From Alectoria sarmentosa (lineage: Eukaryota > Ascomycota > Lecanoromycetes > Lecanorales > Parmeliaceae): a stretch of DNA of 31,047 nt. The position numbers were made by a program, and so were the translations under genes. Positions 24,842 through 31,047 of this stretch are shown one piece after another. The DNA lies in the NCBI GenBank assembly GCA_009733775.1, contig WOGZ01000363.1, positions 1 to 31,047 on the forward strand, written 5' to 3'. Each line of letters begins with the position of its first letter. Positions within the stretch are counted from its first letter, which is position 1. The notes beneath the pieces were generated by a model. It was not told where the DNA came from, did no database searches, and worked only from the letters and a program-made list of their open reading frames with translations.

Positions 24842-26207
24842 GAAATAATATCGCTCGATTATATTTATTTACTTTTACAATACATAATAATTTTTTATAT
24901 TTTAATAATATTATAATTAAAACGAAAATCGAGCATTATAAATTAATTTTCAAAAAATAAATATAAGTTTTAAATAATTATAACGTTTATTAATAAAGAG
25001 ATTTGATCGATAAAGCTTAATTTTAAAAAGGTGCAAACAACGTGTTAGTAATTTAAATGAAAATACGAATTTTAATTTTCGAAAGAATATAATTAATTCT
25101 TTAACTTCGATTATAAATAATTACTTAAATTATTATAAAATAAATAAATAATAAGCGAGCTTCTTCATTTATCGTTTTTCGATAATTAAATTTTATTAAT
25201 TTGAAAATAATGTTTAAAATTATTTTTATATAAACTTTTCTTATCGTGTCGACTTTGAATTTAAAATACGTATTGTTTATTATAAAAAATTCTCTTATAA
25301 CGCGATTTATTTTTATTATATTACAAGATTTACTATGATGCAGCGCATAAAAATATTATTTAATATATAATATAAATATACTTATTTTTCTTTCGCGATG
25401 AAGTCGTAAAAACGATATTCGAATTCAAGATTTAAATAAATAACTAAGTTAAAATTGTCGAGATTTCGATATTATTAATGTGTTTGAAAAAAAAATGTGC
25501 GATCTCTTTTTTATATTAAAAAAATAAAATAAAAATAATATTTTCTTTTTCGTGATAAATGCGAATAAATATATAAAATATAAATATATAATTAATAAAC
25601 TTCGTGAGAATTTAATATTTTTTATATTTTTTATTTTTTTTATATAAACAAAATAAGATTTTTCGCCTTATCGATTATTTAAAAGATTTTATTTTTATTA
25701 TTTAATTCGTAAATAAAATTTTCGTTATATAACTCACGTTTTCTTTTTTATTTATTCTTTAACTTTACTTTCAATTAAAGATAAAATAATAAATCTTATT
25801 TAAACTTTTCGATACTCGTTCTCGATGCGAGAGATTATAACGATCTTTGATAAACAAGTTTATAAATTTTAATTACGATCATCGCGATAATTATTTTTAT
25901 CGAAATAACGTTAATAATTATAATAACTTCAGTAAAAACGCTTATTTCGAAATTTACGACATTAAAGCTTAACATCTTTATTAATATTTATATAAAAACA
26001 TTTTCGACTATTTTTTAATTAAATAAACTTATTTTGTTAAATTGAAAGTGATATATAAATAAAATACTATTTCTTAAATAAATAAAGGTTATAATTTAAT
26101 AACGACTTTTTTACGCTAAGAGATTTTCTTTTATTATTATCATATTCAATATAGCAGATAAAAACGCTAGTAAAAAAATATGTCATCATTGATCAAAAAA
26201 GAATATA
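24842..26207. other. AT-rich sequence, no gene recognised
   Basis: Flank of the MULE on its left. It contains scattered CpA and a few C-rich positions (for example 25330-25345) but no coding fragment, repeat pair or tRNA that I can support. Confidence 0.5.
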
Positions 26208-26361
26208 AGCAAAAGACTTCAATACTCGCACTCGCATTTAAAAAGACTCGAATACTTAAATTACTCGTACATAGTTACATTGCGAATAATAAAGATTTTT
26301 TATTCATTTATTAAATTTAACGATAAATTAAGAAAAAGCTTATTTATATATATATATTTTA
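26208..26361. repeat. MULE left terminal inverted repeat
   Basis: Inverse of 29064-29217. It retains CpA/CpG where the right arm has TpA/CpA: GTACATAGTTACATT here corresponds to ATATATAGTTATATT there. It contains two adjacent ACTCGC-type hexamers near the outer end, a possible transposase-binding repeat. Confidence 0.88.
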
Positions 26362-26518
26362 CGAAGTAAAAAATCGCAAAGATATCGAAAATTTCAAATT
26401 TTTTTATTAGTTAATTAAATGCTTTATAAGCGTTATTATATAATATAAATAATATATATAAAATAATAAATAAAATATAAAATTATTCAAATATTATTAT
26501 CGTCGTTTAACACGTTTA

Positions 26519-26541
26519 AAACTCGATTAAAAATCGAGTTT
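26519..26541. repeat. perfect 10-bp hairpin inside the MULE
   Basis: AAACTCGATT and its exact reverse complement are separated by three bases. It lies in the non-coding part between the left TIR and the transposase. It could be a structural remnant; it is not followed by a T-run typical of a bacterial terminator. Confidence 0.6.
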
Positions 26542-27361
26542 CTTTATATCGCATTTTTAACATTTCATTGTTTATAATTAATTAGCGTCTTAAAGAGTTA
26601 ATTTTTTTAACGATAATTATTTTAATAAATCGACGATTAATGAGATTATTTATAAATTTAAAGAATTATCGAATATAATACTTCGTGAAAGATAAAGTTA
26701 TAAAATAATTTATATGATATAATTATTACAAAAGATCTTTATAATTATATTATTTTAAATCTTAATTTAACATATTTAAAGTCATATTTGAGAGTCGTAA
26801 ATCGAGTTATTAAAATAATTGATAAATATATTATTAAAAACTCTTAAATATTCTCAATTTAGCATTTTAATATTATTATTAAACCCTTTTAAATTATCAA
26901 ATTTGAGTCTTTTAAAAATTTTTAATAACATATATAAATCGTAATCTCGATATCTGAATTTCAATTAATTTCGTAATTTTAAGAGAAAGATATTTAAGTA
27001 TATATAAGTTCATTTATATAGATTTTTCTCTTTTAGTGATTTCATTATCTTATTTTTTTATTTTATTCTTTTTCGAAACTTTGAGTTATATCGTAATTAT
27101 GATATAAGTTTTTTACACTTTTATTATCGAAGTTAATCAACTTTCTCAAAATTTAAAAGTTTTTAATATAAAAAATATCTTCGTTATTTGATTTAAATTG
27201 AAAAAGGTTTTTAATAATTAATTTATCGTTAGAAAATTCAACTTTATAATCTTTTAAAAGGATATTATGCGTGTTTTTTTTATAAATGTGCGAACTTTTA
27301 ATATTTTTAAAGCGTTTATGCTATGAGAAATAATAAGAGAATCGTTTAAATCACGATTATT

Positions 27362-28549
27362 AATAACGATTATATATGTTTTATAAAATCATAAACACGT
27401 TTCGTCGTATTAAAATAAATCTAAATTATTAAAGTTATAAATCGATATTTTATAATAATTAAATAGATTTTTATTCGAACGATTATGTTAACGATTGCTT
27501 ATATATATAATAAAATTATTATTCAAAAAATAGCTCAGCGAGTTAAAATTATTTTTATTAATAATAACTTATATAAACATCGTTATATATTTCAATTATT
27601 ATTTAATTTCAAATGTGAAACTGAGATTTAAGATTTTGAGGCGCATATTCATCTCGTTATCGATCGAAAATTTTTTTTTTTTCAATAATTCTTTTGTTGT
27701 CTCGATGTCTCGCGCAATTATTTTAAATATTTTCGACGTTTAATTAATATAAATAATACTCATTTAAGTGAGAAGTTTAAATTTATATTATTATTAATCG
27801 TGAAAATCGATATTAATAATTAAATGTTTATTCTCGCTTGAATTATTATTGAGAATAAAAATCTCGAATTATAAAATTACTTTTTAATGCATTTAAAAAT
27901 TGTTTTATTAAAATTCTTTATACATTTATATATTTTTATTAACGATCGCGATAAAGATCTCGAATTAATAATAATTAATAATTAAAAGTATAAAAATATT
28001 ATTTATTTATATTGCTGTTATCACATTTATAAAAACATAATTAATAAACGTAAAGATTATGCGCTTTATAAATAATTTTGAAAGATAATTAAAGTTAAGA
28101 CTTCAGAGAAATTTGTTTATTATATAATCAAATTTCGTGAGATCTTTTCGAGCGCAGTTAATTATTTTATTATAATTAATTTTTTTCTTTAAATAAAGAT
28201 TTATATTTTTATTAATCGATGAAGTTATGATATTAATAACATTATCGAAATCATTAATAAAGTTTTTAAAGACGATCGAAGTATAAATTTATTTAATTTA
28301 TTGATAGTTATTTGAATATAAGTTTTGAAAATGAGATTTGATAAATTATCGATCGTTAAAAAGCTTATTTAAGAAGGTTATCGATTTATTCTTTATTATT
28401 ATAATCTTTTAATGTGAAATTATAACTTCGCAAAAGATTATCAAATTGTTTTTTTTTTAAACGTTAAATTTAAATCGTTAGTTAAGAATTATTGAGACTG
28501 GCGTGAATTGTGAAGTTGTTTAATAAATATTTCATATGTATATGTTTAA
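27362..28549 (+). pseudogene. MULE transposase fossil
   Basis: One + frame holds all the landmarks in register. LINI-NNTHLSEKFKF (NNTH at 27752-27763) corresponds to the ISIDGTHLKGKYKG motif carrying the first catalytic Asp, here turned to Asn. It is followed by ILLLIVKIDINN and IIIENKNLEL (the ...IVENEN block). NDRDKDL (DRDKDL at 27944-27961) matches SDRQKGL with the second Asp. CCYHIYKN (from 28013) matches the C-x-x-H region after it. WKxxK-like and EKF residues follow near 28080-28120, where the catalytic Glu is expected. A DWREL...SC remnant around 28496-28522 sits where the SWIM zinc finger begins. The part upstream of 27752 (from about 27482 with only two stops) fits the region before the DDE core. 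The true start is not visible; the frame becomes stop-rich before 27480. Internal TAA/TGA/TAG stops and the lost Asp make it inactive. The DGTH and DRxKGL spacing of 64 codons fits the family. Confidence 0.88.
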
Positions 28550-29063
28550 GATCGTAGTAGTTCGAAGTATCATATGATTATATATTCGTTTTTTATATAT
28601 TTATATATAAAAATATTTCGACTTTATTATCGTGATATTTCTCGTTAACTATATATAAAAATTAATATATAAAATTAATCTCTCATTTATATATTATAAG
28701 TATTTAACTTACTTTCGACGAGTTTTATTATCTTTTAGCAATATAAATATCTTATAATCGTTTTTATATAAAGCGTATTTAACGTAATTAAAATTTTAAA
28801 AATAATCGTGAATTGAGATTTAATAATTATGAAATAATTATATTTTTATAAAACGAGATAATAAAAGAGCGAAAACGTAATTATTATAATATGTATAATT
28901 AAATAAAATATAATTAATTAATATATAAGTCGTAACGATATATTATCGCTTATAATCGTTATTATTATTAATTATATATATATAATAAATAAAAATTATA
29001 TAATAATAATTATATAAAAAATTGAAATTTTTGCGATCGTTAAAACTCTTTTAAAATTTTTAA

Positions 29064-29217
29064 TAAAATATATATATGCGAGCAAGCTTTTTTTTAATTT
29101 ATCGCTAAATTTAATAAACGAATAAAAAATCTTTATTATTCGCAATATAACTATATATGAGTAATTTAAATATTCGAGTCTTTTTAAATGCGAGTGCGAG
29201 TATTGAAGTCTTTTACT
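29064..29217. repeat. MULE right terminal inverted repeat
   Basis: The reverse complement matches 26208-26361 nearly throughout, including ACTTCAATACTCGCACTCGC at the outer end and the AAAGATTTTTTATTC block. Most differences are transitions toward TpA. Similarity fades in the AT repeat at the inner end. Confidence 0.88.
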
Positions 29218-31047
29218 TAAAAAATGTTTTTGCGAAAAATTAATCTTAATTGCGTGACTTTTTAAACATTATTTATATTAATAAAATCTCTTTTTATTTT
29301 TCGACTTATATAAAATCTTATATGATGTTATAAGAAAAAAACGAAAGAATATAATTCGTTAATTTATTTATATACGTATATACGTAATACGCGCATTATT
29401 TCGACGTATATTTCGAATAAAAATGCAAATTATATTACGATTTCGAATAATCTTTTATAAATTAATCGCTATTTTATAAATTAATAAGATTTAATATTTA
29501 AAAATTTCAGCTTTATTTTTTAAAAGTCGCGAATTTTCAATAATAACGCGTTTATGTTATATAATAATTATAAATTTATATTATTTATAAATATAATAAA
29601 AATTTATAATTAATATACAATTTTATAAAATTATTATATCGATTTTATAAGCTAAATTTCATAATTGTAATAATATTATTTATAAATATTCGTTATATTT
29701 ATAAATATTAATAGAAAATTATAATAATTATTATTAAAATTAATATAAAGTTATATTATATAAGTGTATTAAATATGATAATTAAGTGAAAAGAAAGTAT
29801 ATATATAAAAAAAAGACATTTATATAAAAACAAATGTCTTTATTAAATCACGTTAAGTTTAATCAAATAATGTTAAAAAAATATTATATTAAAAAAAAGT
29901 CAATCTTATTAAAAATATAAAATACGCTTATAACATTATTTTTTTCTTTTAAAAAGCGATGTTTTAACGCTATAAAAATCGAAAAAGTGTGTTTATAATT
30001 TATCTTATATTTTCGAAACATTTAATTAATAATCATTTTCAATTGAAGAAAATTAACGATAATAACGATAATAATATATTATAAGAAATTCGTTTATAAT
30101 ATCGTCGATATTATAATGTTTTATCATTTTAAGCGTTTAAAAATAACGTGATTTAATAAAAAATTAACGTTATAATCGTCGTCAAAGCATTTAAATATTT
30201 AATGTTATTTGATATTTCATATTTCGAGCGAAGAAAAAATCGCAGAAATTAAACGATATAATTAAATAAAATTTCTCGAATCGAATTAAATCGTAAACGT
30301 TAAACCTTATTTGAAATTTATATATATTTTAATAATGTTTTAAATAATCTTTTTTTATAAATTATTATATATATAATATCAAATGAAATTAATAATAACG
30401 ATAGCGAGATTTTAAAATAATGTTAAAAGATTTCGAAAAATATTCATAATGTGAGTAACGAAGATTGCGTATTCGTTTAAATCTTAAATTAATACGTCGT
30501 TATCGTCGATATCGATCGATTTTGTTATTTGAAAAAATGACGTGAAGACGCACGCACAATAATCGAAAGTTATATATAATTATTATTATTTATTATAACA
30601 ACGACGACTGTGAGAAAAAAAAAAAAAGAGAAAAAATGAATAATAAGATTTTTTTATAAATCAATCGTTAATTTAATTAAATAATATCTAATTTTTCTAT
30701 TTTAACTTATTTGAATATCTTTTATAAAAATCTTTTATTACGTTTTTTGCATTATCGAATTTATTATTATTAATGTTATATTAATTAAAATCTTTATCGA
30801 CGTCTTTTCACTTAATTTTATATTTAAAACGATTTTATAATCTTTTTAAATTTAATATATTTTCAATTACTCATTTATTTTTATTTTTAACGATAATAAT
30901 TTTAAAAAAAAAAAATCTTTTGATTAAATAATGAATTGATAATAACGAAATTTAAAAATTTAAAATAAAAAATGTTATAAATTTTTATGATTTTAAATAA
31001 TTTCAATTTATAAAAAAAATCGATAATGAATATAATTTTAAATGAAT
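29218..31047. other. AT-rich sequence, no gene recognised
   Basis: No readable coding fragment. A perfect 10-bp inverted repeat, AAAGACATTT / AAATGTCTTT, lies at 29812-29821 and 29832-29841 and could form a hairpin with a 10-base loop. The stretch after 30530 includes a purine run (30614-30636) and keeps some CpA. Nothing supports a gene or an RNA. Confidence 0.5.

Larger units (their letters stand above)
26208..29217 (+). mobile_element. Mutator-like (MULE) DNA transposon with long TIRs
   Basis: The unit is 3,010 bp, bounded by inverted repeats of about 154 bp whose outer ends read AGYAAAAGACTTCAATACTCG. Between them the + strand carries a MULE-type transposase fossil. Long TIRs are typical of the Mutator superfamily. 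TA dinucleotides flank both ends (26206-26207 and 29218-29219), but Mutator elements normally make 9-bp duplications and I see no clean 9-bp match, so the exact ends may be off by a few bases. It is mutated by RIP but less heavily than the region at 12650-22269. Confidence 0.88.

Noticed and set aside
26519..26541. Intrinsic transcription terminator
   Set aside because: The hairpin is perfect but lacks a following T-run, and such terminators are not expected in a fungal nuclear genome.
1..31047. Plasmodium-like, mitochondrial or bacterial endosymbiont origin because of the AT richness
   Set aside because: No long intact genes, tRNAs or rRNAs are present. Instead there are dead LTR and Mutator elements with CpA-specific transition decay, which points to a fungal nuclear genome.

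Overview
This window looks like an AT-rich, gene-empty compartment of a filamentous ascomycete (Pezizomycotina) genome. It is built from dead transposable elements degraded by repeat-induced point mutation (RIP). The base composition is extremely A+T-rich by eye. C survives mostly in CpG, CpA/TpG is scarce and TpA is everywhere. Where two copies of a repeat can be compared, nearly all differences are transitions. In recognisable coding fossils glutamine codons have become TAA and Gly/Asp codons have become Asn/Lys. I see no intact gene, tRNA, rRNA or CRISPR array. The genus cannot be told from this; Leptosphaeria-type AT isochores are a known analogue.

Layout. 1-350: trinucleotide microsatellites flanking a small inverted-repeat element (MITE-like, 111-268). 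1196-1560: a ~365-bp repeat whose second, same-orientation copy lies at 23526-23892. 2555-3643: a + strand protein fossil with a long coiled coil, interrupted only by TAA codons, possibly a retroelement gag. 5437-12649: a Ty1/Copia LTR retrotransposon on the - strand. It has matching 112-bp LTRs, a polypurine tract and an almost complete pol fossil (protease, integrase, reverse transcriptase, RNase H). Where its gag should be, a + strand reading frame of about 415 codons that I cannot identify runs antisense. 12650-22269: the most degraded part, with almost nothing readable. 23146-23478: a charged + strand frame just before the second 365-bp repeat. 26208-29217: a Mutator-like (MULE) DNA transposon with ~154-bp terminal inverted repeats and a recognisable transposase fossil on the + strand. 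29218-31047: AT-rich sequence without a recognisable gene.

How the parts relate. The Copia element may have landed inside an older + strand retroelement bounded by the two 365-bp repeats, giving a nested retrotransposon cluster with the MULE outside it on the right. This nesting is inference: the Copia and MULE identifications rest on catalytic motifs read directly in the translation, while the outer element lacks a recognised pol. The window shows no undescribed working system. The points most worth following up are the antisense frame inside the Copia element, the 22-kb-spaced repeat pair, and the transition-only divergence between the Copia LTRs.
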